Positions 40,470 to 51,546 of a stretch of 64,000 nt of DNA are shown one piece after another. This DNA comes from Earliella scabrosa. Its lineage: Eukaryota; Basidiomycota; Agaricomycetes; Polyporales; Polyporaceae. The notes beneath the pieces are model-generated. The model did no database searches, was not told the DNA's origin, and saw nothing but the letters and a program-made list of their open reading frames with translations. The translations under genes and the position numbers were made by a program. The stretch is taken from contig JABYQQ010000008.1 of assembly GCA_022605405.1 (NCBI GenBank), positions 1,798,001 to 1,862,000 on the forward strand, read 5' to 3'. The first letter of the stretch is position 1, and every line of letters begins with the position of its first letter.

Positions 40470-41130
40470 CGTTCGAAGACCAAGCACACGGCGTACGCTC
40501 GAAAGATTCAGCGTCAAGAAATCCAATGTCGCCATCAAGCGGGCATTACGCGAGGTACGTTGGTACTGTGATAGGCCATGCAGTTCGTTCGGCATGCTGA
40601 CATGTCTCAGCGCGATATCTACGTTCAACGCGTACTGCAGGGAGTGATGTATCAAGTTGGCCAGACACGGCCCCACCTTGTACTGGTTTCCAGCTCGAAT
40701 GAGTGGGATCCCGCCTGTGGCGCTGAGCCGACCGCAGACGACCTCGTACTGCAGAAGTGGTTCTGTCAACGTGTCCGTATTGACCATGTGAACCACTTCC
40801 CGGGCACCACACATCGATTGGCCAATGGGTACGACATTGTTACTGTCCGACAGAGTGTTGCCACATCTGTTCGCATGCGTACGGCCTCCTCCGCCAAGAA
40901 CTCGGCAGTCCGGGAAATGTTTTCGGTCAAGTGGCGCGGAAACATCATTGTACTGAAACGTGCTCGGCGCGATCAGGATCAAGTCGTCAATATCACTCGC
41001 CCAGAGGTGTCTCTAATCAATGCCTTGGTGCATCGGTGCGTCCTTCAAGCTCCCGTTCTCAGCACAGCGTGATACTCATGTGCCATTTCGCAGCTGGTTG
41101 GAATTAGAAGGGCAGAAGCAGGAGGCGTGA
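40470..41130 (+). CDS. Hypothetical protein, last exons
   Basis: Exon ending 40554 (LERFSVKKSNVAIKRALRE), exon 40611-41035 and exon 41094-41130 (stop TGA 41128-41130) join in phase with GTACGT..TCTCAG and GTGCGT..TTCGCAG introns. The central exon reads VLQGVMYQVGQTRPHLVLV, EWDPACGAEPTADDLVLQ, REMFSVKWRGNIIVLKRARR. The 5' exon could not be fixed: the ATG at 40390 is in the wrong phase. Not recognised. Confidence 0.5.
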
Positions 41131-41435
41131 GGGATGTTGGGCATGAGTTGTTCCGGCATAGGTGTTTACCGTAGCTTGCGGACTTGGTCCCTGTCGGCAT
41201 GCACAGAGTACGTGTGCGTCGGTGAGGAGTCATGACTGCCAGTCCTTCCCAAGTATTCATCTTGCATATCCTGCGTGGACACGAGCAGTAGCTGGTGCTT
41301 CTTGGAAGTAGTGTCGGACTCCTCCTAGGCCGCATCGGTCCTCATTGTCTCGCGTACGTGGGTTTCAATCAGTATGTTCTGATGCGGAATTCGTGGTGGC
41401 ATCATTGAAGAGCACCCTTAAGGCTGACGCCTGAT

Positions 41436-41988
41436 GTCCTGCGCAATGTACAATATCGCAACTTCCTTCCAGCGTTCACCACATCACCAAGTCTTCGTGC
41501 GTAAGTTCATTGTTCTTAATTCTGTCGCGATGTTGTGGCACTATTCATCGACCCGCGTTGTCACCTGGCAGAGAACCGCCTGGATCGTAGGCTAGTGGCA
41601 ACACGACTATGTTCTCCGGTGACGTTGAACTTAGTGTTCCCGTTCTCAGTTCCGCGTGCGTGTTGTATTTTACTATCATGACGATGACGCTGAGTGGCTT
41701 CAGGCCACCGAGACATGTTCTCATCTACAGCGACGTATACTTCTGCTCTATGTCGGCGGACACTCAGACGGCATGGCGCAATATCACCATGCGCGTCTCG
41801 TCTACTATCGGGTCTCAAGGGTCATACACCACATGTCAGTGCTTTGATTAGGCTCTGTATTGTGAAGCAGTAGTGACTTTGAATGCAGGGGCGCTGACAG
41901 TGTGCACGAGCAGCAGTCAGCACGTCGCACATGCGATATCGCTCACCGATCTTACAGTACTGTTTGAGGCGGATGAGGTAGAGCACTA
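41436..41988 (+). CDS. Possible multi-exon gene, structure unresolved
   Basis: Fragments that look coding: MSCAMYNIATSFQRSP at 41436, a long central open piece around 41609-41850 in two competing frames (VVFYYHDDDAEWLQATE or FSGDVELSVPVLSS), and a final piece ISLTDLTVLFEADEVEH ending TAA at about 41988 after a TGCAG acceptor. I could not choose a consistent splice path. Confidence 0.3.
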
Positions 41989-42567
41989 ACTTGTCTACCA
42001 GCTATCGTGCTAACCACCATGATAGGAGAGCTTATTAATTGGCTTCTCCGCCGAGAACCCGGGTGGTTCAGAATTGGCACATTACATAATGTTGCGCACA
42101 CGGGAGCAGTGGTTGACTCTTGCATCTTTGTGTTGCCGGTTGCGGTTGGCCTTGTATGCTGAGATGTATTCTCGTCGCCTCATGTGAATAGAATTAACCT
42201 TCAGTTTGATGTCACAGAGAAATCTTGATGAGAAGAAATGTGGCAATTCGGGTAACTCACAGTGGGATGCATCCAACCAATCAACGAGATGGTGAGAACC
42301 CGGCGAACGATGATGTGAAATATCTATCTCAAAATGTGCCCACGCAGCTCTGGATTCTAGAGGTTGGGGTCTGTTAGACGATGTAAGTAGACATTCTGTG
42401 CAAGTATGCTATGAACAGACATCGTGTGCGACACCTTTATAGACCTGTCTCGAGCACGTCACTGGCACAACTAATTTCCACCTGTCATCTACGGGGTGAG
42501 CTCATCTATCTCGTATCGCCTCCTTGATATCAATTATTGACTGCTGTCTTCTACCAACCCGTAGACG
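41989..42567. other. Intergenic
   Basis: No gene seen on either strand. Confidence 0.4.
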
Positions 42568-43701
42568 ATGACTCACACGGTGTCCAGAGTTCCACTGGAG
42601 ACCTGGCTGCAGGTTGCGGGCGATCTCTGCTTCAGAGATAGGCATACGCTGATGTTGGCTAGCCGCATGCTTCATGGCATGATAGCGCCAATGGTTTATC
42701 GCACTTTAGTGCTCAAGGAGCAGCGAGCCCCTCGTGGACGTCCTGGATACACCGCTCGGCGTGGTGACCGGCTGTCTGCCAGCCGTACATTGTCCTGCCT
42801 GCTACTCTCAGTACGCCTGGCTGGTTCACTTCACAACGATCTGTTCTACCCCGCCTTGGTTCGGTCACTTTCGCTCATTTCCTACATCCAGACCAGCAAC
42901 CTTCGCCTCATCCCAATGTTTATTGAAGCACTTATCCACATGTCGTCGTTGGAGTCCCTCCGGATCGACATTTGCGAGGAATCAACACTCCTTCTGCTCA
43001 CGCTCCTGGATCGCAAGCAGAAGATGAGCTTGGAGCGGTCGTTCCAGTCCTCTATGTGGAACCTGCCTTCACCGACATCATCTTTACCCTTCCCTCAGCT
43101 AGTCAGCATTCGCTCCAATCGCTACGAAGTCGCGGCATGGTTCCTTCGTCGGCGAGCCCTGACGACCTTGGTGTTAGACCGCCCGGTCTACCCCTGCCTT
43201 TTCAGAAACTTCATCCAGGATTCCAGCACTATGCGGCCTTCGCGACTCTCCAGCATTTCGGTGACACTCACTCCCGACCTGGGAGAGTCGGTGGACATAA
43301 TGCGGGCCATGTTCATTGCTTTTCCGGGCGTGGAGAATTTGGCATTTCGCTGTGATGGTGGAATGTCGTTCGAACTCATGATGGTGAGCAGGTCATCTGC
43401 CGTTCTTACTGCATTGTGCTTATGCAGCTTACAGGAACTGCTGGACACTCTCCAGTACCATACGTCGATCGGCATCATGCTTCAACAGGTTGCTGTCAAT
43501 CACGGCGAGATGTGCCCGCATGAATGCGATTTGCAGTCCGCACTTGGAAGTGTGCATGCTGTCGCGATGGAGAGACCGGCGTTATGCTCCGTGCGGTTGG
43601 GAACCTGCGCTTGGGAGAGGAAGCCGGAGCAGGATATCTGGTCTTTTGGTGAACATCTCATGAACTTTGGATGGCCGTCACTCACGGCTGGAGTCATGTA
43701 A
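42568..43701 (+). CDS. F-box-like/LRR-like protein, unrelated to the cluster copies (377 aa)
   Basis: Single open frame. The first ~45 residues have an F-box-like shape (VPLETWLQVAGDL, LMLASRMLHGMI, VYRTLVL), followed by leucine-rich hydrophobic blocks (LVRSLSLISYIQ, MSSLESLRIDI, LTTLVLDRP). This is the common layout of basidiomycete F-box-like proteins but the sequence is not close to subfamilies A or B. A GTGAGC...TGCAG pair of 44 nt lies inside (43384-43427); splicing it would end the protein early, at about 43520, so I prefer the unspliced frame or treat the two as alternative products. Confidence 0.65.
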   Translation: MTHTVSRVPLETWLQVAGDLCFRDRHTLMLASRMLHGMIAPMVYRTLVLKEQRAPRGRPGYTARRGDRLSASRTLSCLLLSVRLAGSLHNDLFYPALVRSLSLISYIQTSNLRLIPMFIEALIHMSSLESLRIDICEESTLLLLTLLDRKQKMSLERSFQSSMWNLPSPTSSLPFPQLVSIRSNRYEVAAWFLRRRALTTLVLDRPVYPCLFRNFIQDSSTMRPSRLSSISVTLTPDLGESVDIMRAMFIAFPGVENLAFRCDGGMSFELMMVSRSSAVLTALCLCSLQELLDTLQYHTSIGIMLQQVAVNHGEMCPHECDLQSALGSVHAVAMERPALCSVRLGTCAWERKPEQDIWSFGEHLMNFGWPSLTAGVM

Positions 43702-44163
43702 CAACAAGATGGGGTACTACATGTCATACACAATCTGACGGGTATCTATCCAGAGATGGTGTGCATACACTGTTCATGATTGTGAGACTGAACCGAGACA
43801 CACAATGCTCTCTTCTGCCTGAATCGCGCTACCGTGGAAAATGAAGATGTGCAGCTGAACGCAACAGCGGCACCACAGTGAGATTTTGCAAAGCTATGAG
43901 ACGCGTTTGCCGGCAGCGCTGAGAGACCGTAACACTGTATGTTCTCAAGCTCTGATTGAATTATGACGAAGGCTTCTCAGCGCTACCGAAGGAAGGGCCT
44001 CAGAGTTTCGCACCGTAGGTAGGGCATGGGAACTCATGTCGGGAGCCTCTTCAGCCAATCTGTCCAGACAGCATGAGCTTTCTGGCTATATGTCAAGCAT
44101 GCTGCTGTTCGTTGCCTGTAGGTTTTTCAGATTTGCGTATTTGAGGTAAGCATCGGATCCTCA
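43702..44163. other. Intergenic
   Basis: No gene seen. TATAAA at 44164-44169 is a likely promoter for the next gene. Confidence 0.4.
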
Positions 44164-44216
44164 TATAAATGCCTGTCCTGACAGGTCACGACTATCTTCA
44201 CGTTTGTCACCCCGTC

Positions 44217-45469
44217 ATGTCCTCTCTTCATCGTGTGTCGCCCTTCGAGCACTTCCTCCTCTCTTCTCCTGCTTCGGTCATTGATAATTTCTTTGCACGT
44301 TGGCCTGTTGATCTTATATTTCGTATTCGGTGTTTGAGTGTTCTTATCTTTCTTTCTGTCGAGTCATACCGCACCCGTGTTTGGAATCCGACAACTGTCC
44401 TTCAGCGTTATTTCTCCAACGTGCCTCGCTTTTTACATGTTCTTGACCTTTGTGACGGTATTGTGTCTGGGTCTCAAGCCCTACAGCTTCTTCAACGTAC
44501 CATTTACCCCCTCAAGGACTGTGATCTTGATATCTTTCTTCCATGTGACGGTCTTCTTCAGATGGGCCGTTGGTTGAAGCGCCAAGGGTATCTGTATCAA
44601 CCTTCAGGTCGCAAACATATTTTCTTTGACGTTGAAGCCTTTCGTTTGGCTTGTTCTTTCGCATTTCCAGGTTCTCGACGTATCGGGAATTTGTCATATC
44701 CTTCCACACAATCATCCCCTCAGTTCACCACATTTCACTTCATTCGCACCATCAAGGACGAGGCGACGGCTGTCACCTCCACACTCCGGGTTCAGTTGGT
44801 GGTTGTTCAAGGTCATCCGCTCCGGTATCTTGTTGATAATTTCCATTCGAGTAAGCCCAGTATTATTACTTGAAGACCAGTACTTTACTGACAAATGAAC
44901 AGCTGCCGTTATGAACTACTTCACTGGCCGGTTCGCGGTTTCTCTGTTTCCACGATCAACCTTTGTGGATCGCGTCACGTACACATGCCGTGAGGTCGGC
45001 AGAGCCAGTCACGACTGGATCACCAAGTACCATGGGAGAGGATTCGAGGTGGTCACCGCTGGTGGTGTCCCCACCGTGGAGGAGCCGGCAGAGCTTTCAG
45101 AGTGGCAGCGATGGGTCGGAGATAGCCTGTCATGGGTTCTTCCATTTGCGGCTAGTGGTGAGTCTCCCTCATTTGCACTACCAGGCGGCTTCATGTTGAT
45201 TTTTTGAGCTTCAGACATGCGTGGCGTTGTCTCATGCCCTCTCTACAACCCCAAGATTAGATTCGAGGTTCTACCGTACGGTTATGCAGTCGCTCCAACT
45301 GGTGCATACCTTCGCGTCGGTCCGCCGTTTGTGTACAGGTGCGTGGTTCTGAATGTTTACGGCAAGGCGGAGCTGACCATTTGGCAGTGCAATGGCATAT
45401 GTGTCTTCTGGTGTTGATGTATCTGGGACGCTGAGGTCGCCGGAGTTGCAGACCGTCTTCAGTCTATAG
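44217..45469 (+). CDS. F-box-like plus nucleotidyltransferase-fold-like protein, four exons (364 aa)
   Basis: Exons are 44217-44850, 44903-45157, 45215-45338 and 45388-45469; joined 1095 nt in frame. An ATG at 44169 overlaps the TATAAA box (44164-44169), so the next in-frame ATG, 44217, is taken. The N-terminus is F-box-like (FFARWPVDLIFRI, LSVESYRTRVW). Residues 84-89 SGSQAL and 103-108 DLDIFL form the GS...DxD pattern of a nucleotidyltransferase fold, followed by a helical region and beta strands (VQLVVVQGHPL). Such proteins occur widely in Agaricomycetes without assigned function; only the first Asp pair is clear, so catalysis is uncertain. Confidence 0.7.
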
Positions 45470-45722
45470 CATGCAACAGCTCTTTGTCATGTCCGGAATC
45501 GCAGAGTGTTCAAATGTTGATGTTACACCGTCTACTCCGAAGTCGTGTATGATTCAATAAACTCTCCGGTCCATTATAACTGGATATTGGTGGTGCATGT
45601 ACAGCAATGTAGATATGTACTCGTTCTTTCAGCAGTGGCAGATGTCGAGGTGCGCACAGATGCTACTCTACGGGAGTCGTTTAACATACCTGTAGACATT
45701 GGCTTTGTAGTCAGCACACCTC

Positions 45723-47330
45723 AAGGCGCCTGCACACCAATGATGGTGCTAAGCCAGCTCTCGAAGTCCACCTCCTTCGTAGGCTCCCTTGTCACCTTCA
45801 GCCTGTGCAGCAGAAGCCGGTACGCGGCGCTGTCCTGTTCGCGAACAACGGGCATCACGACTGAGAGCAGGTTGTGGTCTGTCCGGTCGTCGATCTCCGA
45901 GTTCCGCAGCTGGAAGCCGGCCTTGAACAGTGCGCTCCGCGTCTTCACCTTTGCGATCGAGCCACCCTTTGGTTGCGGGAAGCTGAAGATCGGGAAGCCA
46001 AAGATCGAGCACCTCAAGACATGCATGCCCTCGGCCTCAGCCTTCGCCTCGTGCGTGTTGAGTGCCGTCGCAAGCTGGATGGCTGGGTCAACAAGGTCTA
46101 CGCGGAACTTCGCCGCACCGAAGTTGAGGCGGGAGATGAGCTGTGCGAAGTTGTCGCCAACGAATGTGCAGTTGGTCAGGTCCGTGAAGAAGTTGCCCTC
46201 GCCGTCGGCAAGTGCGTGCAGCTTCACGCCGAAGAAGATGTCTGTGTTGTCGACGACGGCGACGTGCTTGAGCGCGACAGCCACGCTGAGGTAGGTGACG
46301 TGGTAGCTCTCTGCGCCGTTAGTGATCTCGAGGAAGCCGGAGAAGACGGGGAGCTGCTTCGCGTCGAGGCCCTTCGTGGGCGTGATCACCACGGTCACAA
46401 TCTGCGAGCGATCGGGCGACTTGGGTAAGACGGTGATGGATGCGGCCTTATCGCGGAGAGGAGCCTGGCCAAGGGCAGGAAGGATGATGCTCTGTTGGTG
46501 CCCGTCAATTCACGGACAGAGCATAGAAGGATGCTCACGTACCTACTGGATAGTGAGAGCAGTGCCGGCAGGGACTTGTGTGATCTTGAAGCTCTTCATC
46601 GCCTTGCCCGTGTTCTTGACGGTGAACATGTGCCTATCACCACACCATCTCAGTCTCGCACCGAACATCGACCCAAACGTCAGGGGCAAACTCACAGGGC
46701 ACAGAAAGGCGCAGTGTCGTCGGTGATCAGCTCCATTGGCGACACAACGACATCGGCGTGGATAGCCTTGAACACGTCAATAAGACCGGCGCCCAGCTGC
46801 GTCACCGTCTGGAGCGGTTCGCCTTCGGTGTGGCTCAATAGTAAGCGCTGCGCCGTCGACTTGAACAGGTTGCGCGCGCTGCGGCCGATGGCAGCAAACG
46901 TGCCGTGGACCTTGAACAGGAGCGCGGAGACACTCGCGATGGACGGCGTGGCCATCACCATTCCAGAGCGCACCGCAAAGCCATCGGGGGGAACAGGATG
47001 GATGTTGACTCATGGTGCGGTGACAGCAGGTTCGAAGACGAGGTTGTTCATGGGGCCGTAGGTGGGGAAGTCTGAGTCGGGGTTGGAAAGGCGAAGCTGG
47101 TGCCTGCCTGGGGGAAGGAGAGGGCAACGGGTGCACCAGCGGCGAACAGACTGGCGCGCTGTGTGGTTTTACATGAGCAGTTACAATGCGTATATCAGTT
47201 TGGGAGGGAAGAGATGACTTACGAATTCATCATCGGTGGCCTGGATCAGCGTAACCTGGAAGTCTGGAGTGGGCATGCATACCTTTGATAGGCACACTCA
47301 GATCCGCTCGGCTCTCCATCTCATCAGCAA
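45723..47330 (-). pseudogene. Subtilisin-like protease (S8, Vpr-like) pseudogene, C-terminal two thirds
   Basis: Minus-strand pieces read VIADEMESRADLSVPI and PDFQVTLIQATDDEF (about 47330-47220), then TYGPMNNLVFEPAVTAP followed by an in-frame TGA near 47013. Next comes the serine-site region GFAVRSGMVMATP, then ALLFKVHGTFAAIGRSARN, GAGLIDVFKAIHADVVVSP, TVKNTGKAMKSFKI and the beta-rich C-terminal domain (VFSGFLEITNGAESYHVTY). In active subtilases the site reads GTSMATP; here TS is replaced by MV, so the catalytic Ser is lost. With the stop this is a pseudogene. The N-terminal Asp/His part was not found. Introns appear retained between pieces. Confidence 0.75.
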
Positions 47331-47908
47331 TGACAGTGTTGCCTCCCCGCTATCGCTCCATGAACTCGCGCGCGATGCTGTATATTGAGTGCACATTCTA
47401 GAGGATGATTGTTCTTGTGAATGGCTGGTATCGGACCAATTTGAATGTTCTGACCTTAGGGACAATAACGAGGACCGTCGATTCCATGCAGCTCATATTG
47501 ATAATTGATGGGTAGCAGAGATAGGGGTGGTGAGAGCAGGAGAAGAGCAGATTCGGACAAACCGACCTGCATGGCTGTCGAGCAAACAGTCTGTAGTGAC
47601 CGCATCCCCTCTGGCGCCTCTCAGTGCCAATCTGTCCACGTGGGGAGTTAAGCGCTTCAACATTGCCTGCTCTCCACCCAGTCGCACTTGATCGCACACC
47701 GTACCGTCAAATCTAGCAAAACTCGAGACGTCGTTTCTCCAGACTCCCGCCACGCTGGCATCATCTTTGATTCTCGGTGCCCTGAGCTCTCCTCACTTGG
47801 GCTCATGACTTATTCATGCAAATTTCCTTCACCCACACCTGCTCGATCAGTGCTCAGTTATGAACGTGTCTCCATGCACTGTTCACGGTTCAATCATTTG
47901 ATTTGAGG
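47331..47908. other. Upstream of subtilase pseudogene
   Basis: May hold the decayed 5' part of the subtilase on the minus strand; no defensible frame. Confidence 0.3.
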
Positions 47909-48304
47909 ATGCTCCGCATCTACCTCCCAAGCATATCCTGCTGTCGCGCTGAGGAGCAGCCCTCCCGCTCTTCGTCGCGCACTGTCTTCGTCACGGTGAA
48001 CGTTCCGGCCTCTCCGACGTTCCTCACGACCACAGTTACCACCGGTGGCGCTCCAGGCCTGCCGACCGTCGGTGCGGTCATCCAGTCAAGGGGCTCGGAT
48101 GTGCCAGTGGCAGTAATTGCGAGTGGTACCGCAGTGGGCGTAGTGCTTGCGCTTGTCGCTGTCATCGGCTGGACATGGTGGGGAAGGTGCATCAAGCGGA
48201 GGGCAGCCAAAGAACGGAAAGAAGCCGTGCGTCGAATATTCCTCTTGTGCTGGTCTTCGGTACTGACTGACTCGAACTTCTTCTCCCAGTTGGCGTTCTT
48301 GTAG
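47909..48304 (+). CDS. Single-pass membrane protein, fragment
   Basis: Frame from ATG 47909. A Ser/Thr-rich outer part (PTFLTTTVTTGGAPG) is followed by one membrane helix (VAVIASGTAVGVVLALVAVI), then a basic inner start (RCIKRRAAKERKEAVR). This is the layout of fungal SKG6/Mid2-like membrane sensors. Beyond KERKEAV the frame runs into sequence antisense to another coding stretch, so an intron probably begins near 48215. The true start may be in an upstream exon. Confidence 0.45.
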   Translation: MLRIYLPSISCCRAEEQPSRSSSRTVFVTVNVPASPTFLTTTVTTGGAPGLPTVGAVIQSRGSDVPVAVIASGTAVGVVLALVAVIGWTWWGRCIKRRAAKERKEAVRRIFLLCWSSVLTDSNFFSQLAFL

Positions 48305-48850
48305 GTCAGGGAAAATACGCGCAAGAACGCCTCCGGGCTGTCATACCCCGCGAGCCAGTACAGGCCCGCGTTCTCGATACGCGACTCGCACGGGCGCAAA
48401 GTCACTTTTGCATCCCATGGACCTGCCTCAAGTCAGTCGACTCCGCGGTACTGTAGAACTCAAGCCGAGTCTCTTCGGTAAGTGGCAAGACTAGTGGATG
48501 TTGGGAGAGTGCAACTAACGAACTCACAGAGGGAGAAAAATCCATTTCACCGGTCCCTACCCCTCGACCCCCAACGCCTTCTTCGCAGCCCAAGAACATG
48601 CCGAAGAAGCTGGAACCTGGGCTGCCTCCGCCCATTTCTCGTAGGAGTTCTCAGCGAGAGCGAGCTCCGATCTCCTTTGCACCTTCTGAGCGTTCTACGT
48701 ACACCGAACACCGTCCCATCCTTCAACACGTTGTACAAGGGTTCATGGATCGAAGGTATGTCATTGATCCTGGCAGTCATTTTCGCCCATGGCTCCGTCG
48801 AGAACCCCTTCACGAGACGTCGATAAACACCACCGCTTCAGGTCTGCTTG
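48240..48850 (-). CDS. Hypothetical conserved protein, C-terminal exons, minus strand
   Basis: The minus strand at 48425-48243 reads PWDAKVTLRPCESRIENAGL, YWLAGYDSPEAFLRVF and TYKNANWEKKFESVSTE, which is clearly coding-like. Upstream pieces in other frames (LAENSYEKWAEAAQVP near 48650; IHEPLYNVLKDGTVFGVRR near 48760) are likely exons of the same gene. The exon borders are not fixed. I recall similar C-terminal segments in uncharacterised basidiomycete proteins, but cannot name the family with certainty. Confidence 0.4.
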
Positions 48851-49153
48851 GCGAATGCAAGTAGGCTGGTACGGGTACATCTGCGATGGCCTGTTGGGGT
48901 TTCTCATTGTCTCGCTTGTCCGCTCCGTATTCCCCCGCGCCCCACAATCCTGCTCTGAGACCATCTCAGGGGAGAGGAGAGGACCACCCGCTCTTCTCTC
49001 GCCCTGTCTTTCATGCACCTTTTAGTCATTGCCAAGCGTCTCGTGAGTTTACATTTTTGGCGAGAAGCATGATCGTTATTCCCCCTAAGGCGTGGGCTCG
49101 TTCGGCAAACTGTGTCACAAGCAGTGAACCGTGGAATGCCAACATGTCTTCGG

Positions 49154-49447
49154 CTATGGTATTTTCCGGTGCCTTTGGAAGAACAGAAAGTCAGACAGCT
49201 CCATAGGTTCCGGCGGGAGAATGGCCAACGTGCTGAGGACCTCACGGAGCCATTCTGGCACTCGCGCTGTGAACTTGATGATTTCACGCTGTGCGTCCCG
49301 CTTCTTCAATTCACACGGTGGTGCTTGCATGTTTGGTGCATGCGAGTTAGCTGACGGTCTCATGGATGGTTTAGCAGCGGCATCCGAGTGACCGGGAGAG
49401 CGGCAGATCAATATGTCTGTGTCCAGCATGACCTGCATCGTCTCCAT
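49154..49447 (-). CDS. Hypothetical protein fragment, minus strand
   Basis: Open frame with a coding-like core, AQREIIKFTARVPEWLREVL and PPEPMELSDFLFFQRHRKIP. No start or stop placed with confidence; neighbours at 48850-49150 on the same strand may be further exons. Not recognised. Confidence 0.3.
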   Translation of the reverse strand: METMQVMLDTDILICRSPGHSDAAAKPSMRPSANSHAPNMQAPPCELKKRDAQREIIKFTARVPEWLREVLSTLAILPPEPMELSDFLFFQRHRKIP

Positions 49448-49489
49448 CCTGTCGCACGAAGGGTCTAACCACGTCCTTCATGCGACAGA

Positions 49490-50228
49490 ATGGAGACGAC
49501 TGATCATGCATCGGATGGCTACACCCGGCCCTCACTTTGCTACTACCAGGCTCAATGCATTATGCAGACTGTTCTGCCACATCTCCTGCTGTGCGACCCG
49601 GGCTGGAAGCAGGTGTGCGAGGGGTTGCAGTGCGATCGTTGTCAGGGCATGGTCAGTCGCGAAGTTCTTGTCATGTGTGTCCAGCAGCTGTGTAATGGCG
49701 GAGCCGTCAGCTGTGAGGTCGGATTTCAAGTTAAGCAAGTGTTTTGATGGTTGGACTGACGATGAGGATCACAGCCGCGCGGATTGTCAAGAGTTCCTTC
49801 CAGGCTGGATGATATGCGAACACCTCCGTTTCGAGTTATCTGCAAGGTGTGGTGTGAGCGCCGAGCACGGAACCCAGGAGCGAATGGCGCACCGTTGCAA
49901 TGTACGTGACCGGTAGCTTCCTCGCTGCATGTGTGAATGACCATGGTGCAGACAGCCCGAATGTTTGCAGCAAGCGTAGGCGGCATGACACGATGCAGCC
50001 CACTACGCACTCACCACTTTCATCGTTTGTAGCCGCAGAGATTGCCAAGGTAGGTTCTCGAACGATAGATGGAAGAGAGCATGCACTGATGCCTGTTTTG
50101 TCTAACAGTCTGTTGACGAATATCACAAGTACAACATGCAGAGTCGGAACCTGCCTGATTCAGCGGACGCCCAGAGTCTCACCAAGCTGCAGAACGAGAC
50201 ATTGTGTGCTTCTAGTGTTGACGATTAG
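49490..50228 (+). CDS. Hypothetical Cys-rich protein, partly resolved
   Basis: The final two exons are clear: 49952-50049 (DSPNVCSKRRRHDTMQP, AAEIAK) and 50109-50228 (SVDEYHKYNMQSRNLP, stop TAG), joined in phase by a GTAGGT..AACAG intron. Upstream, 49490-49740 reads CDPGWKQVCEGLQCDRCQ, a CxxC-rich piece, and 49720-49850 reads CFDGWTDDEDHSRADCQEF in another frame; the intron linking them was not resolved. Possible zinc-binding or DNA-binding protein; not recognised. Confidence 0.4.
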
Positions 50229-50608
50229 GTATGTACACCATCAGCCCCCCTAGCTCTGTTCATGTTGTGCTGAGCTTAAGGAGCCGGTGCCTTCCCGGTG
50301 GTTCCTGTAGATCTTTGTCGATGTCTCATTATCGGAGAACATCTGTGGAACAATCGGAGTTCTGTCATGTCCTCCAAAGCGGAATGGTGTCCGGTCAGAA
50401 CCAAGTTCAAGTTTGGTAACCATGCTCTTGTTTCTGCTCGCGAACGGCAAGTACGAACGAGAGTAGGTCATAGTTTCCAAGATAGACTCTTTGTTCACTA
50501 TACACCCTGATATGTGTCGGTACAAAAAACATTGATGGCTCTGTTCTATTTGCTCTGTGTTATTCATGAGCTGAGATGCAGTGGCTTCATTCCCAGATTC
50601 CCTGCGTC
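50229..50608. other. Intergenic
   Basis: Nothing recognised between the two converging genes. Confidence 0.4.
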
Positions 50609-51184
50609 TCAGAGCATACCGTCAAGTCCCTCCCGGGCGATCTCATCGGGTGTCCAGGGGATAGGCACGACCTCCTGAGTATAGGTGAGTAGAGAACTAT
50701 GCATGAGCAATTTTATGACCTGGGGGCTCACCATCGTGTTGTCATTATCACGATCCACGATTAGGAAAAAGCGTTCAATTTGACCAGAGTGGGGAGGTTC
50801 GTCGAAGAATATTGTCGCGTGAGCGTTTCCAACTCTGTGAACTATTTGTACATTAGTACGTCAAGTATACTTCTCATATTGCTGCTGACTTACTATGGAT
50901 GTAGTATATGTGGCCGTATCCTCCGATGCCACAGCAAACGAGGGTGCACGCCATGCACGACCGGAAGATGGCCTCGAGCATGTCACAGTGCGCAGGCGTG
51001 TATTGAGGAACGAGCAGTAGTCGCTGTTGCGGCATGGAGGGTAGCAGGTATCTGCAGGTACTTTACAAGCTGTCTTGTAGGCCAACCTGTTTGCCATTGC
51101 TGACTGGGTCATAAATGCCAGACAATGTCGAAGTTCAGATGAGCGCATACCAGACGGGAAGATTGCCTCTGGGCGGGCCACCAC
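50609..51184 (-). CDS. Hypothetical protein, last exons, minus strand
   Basis: The terminal exon 50674-50609 (EVVPIPWTPDEIAREGLDGM, stop) joins in phase to exon 50834-50732 (VGNAHATIFFDEPPHSGQIE, FFLIVDRDNDNTM) across a 57-nt GTGAGC..CTCAG intron. A further coding-like stretch lies at 51180-50895, but its frame and splice to 50834 are unresolved. Not recognised. Confidence 0.45.
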
Positions 51185-51484
51185 GCATTCACTGCCGTGT
51201 GATCGCCTGAGAGCTTAGTTTCCATGGTCCGTGTCTAGTACGAATATTCTCAGGGATCGTGAATCGCACTAACTCACATGCATGTGTCGCAGATTCCCGG
51301 AATGGTGGGATGGTTCCGCACATACACTGCATTTTTTCTGTGGAATGTTCGACTTAGCACTGCTGTGCGTTTCACTGTCTGAGTCTGGTGGGCAGACATG
51401 TGGAATTGTCATACAGCAACGTGCCTTTCGTAGAAGACAGTCGTCCTCACCCTCCGAAAGCAAGATATGCTCAACGGAATGGAG
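51185..51484. other. Intergenic
   Basis: No gene seen; TATAAA at 51485-51490 marks the next promoter. Confidence 0.4.
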
Positions 51485-51490
51485 TATAAA
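51485..51490 (+). promoter_or_regulatory. TATA box
   Basis: TATAAA, 57 nt before the ATG at 51547. Confidence 0.5.
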
Positions 51491-51546
51491 ACTTTCCCCT
51501 CTGTACATACACCGATTCAGTCTCTCCTCCAGTCAGACGTACCGAC

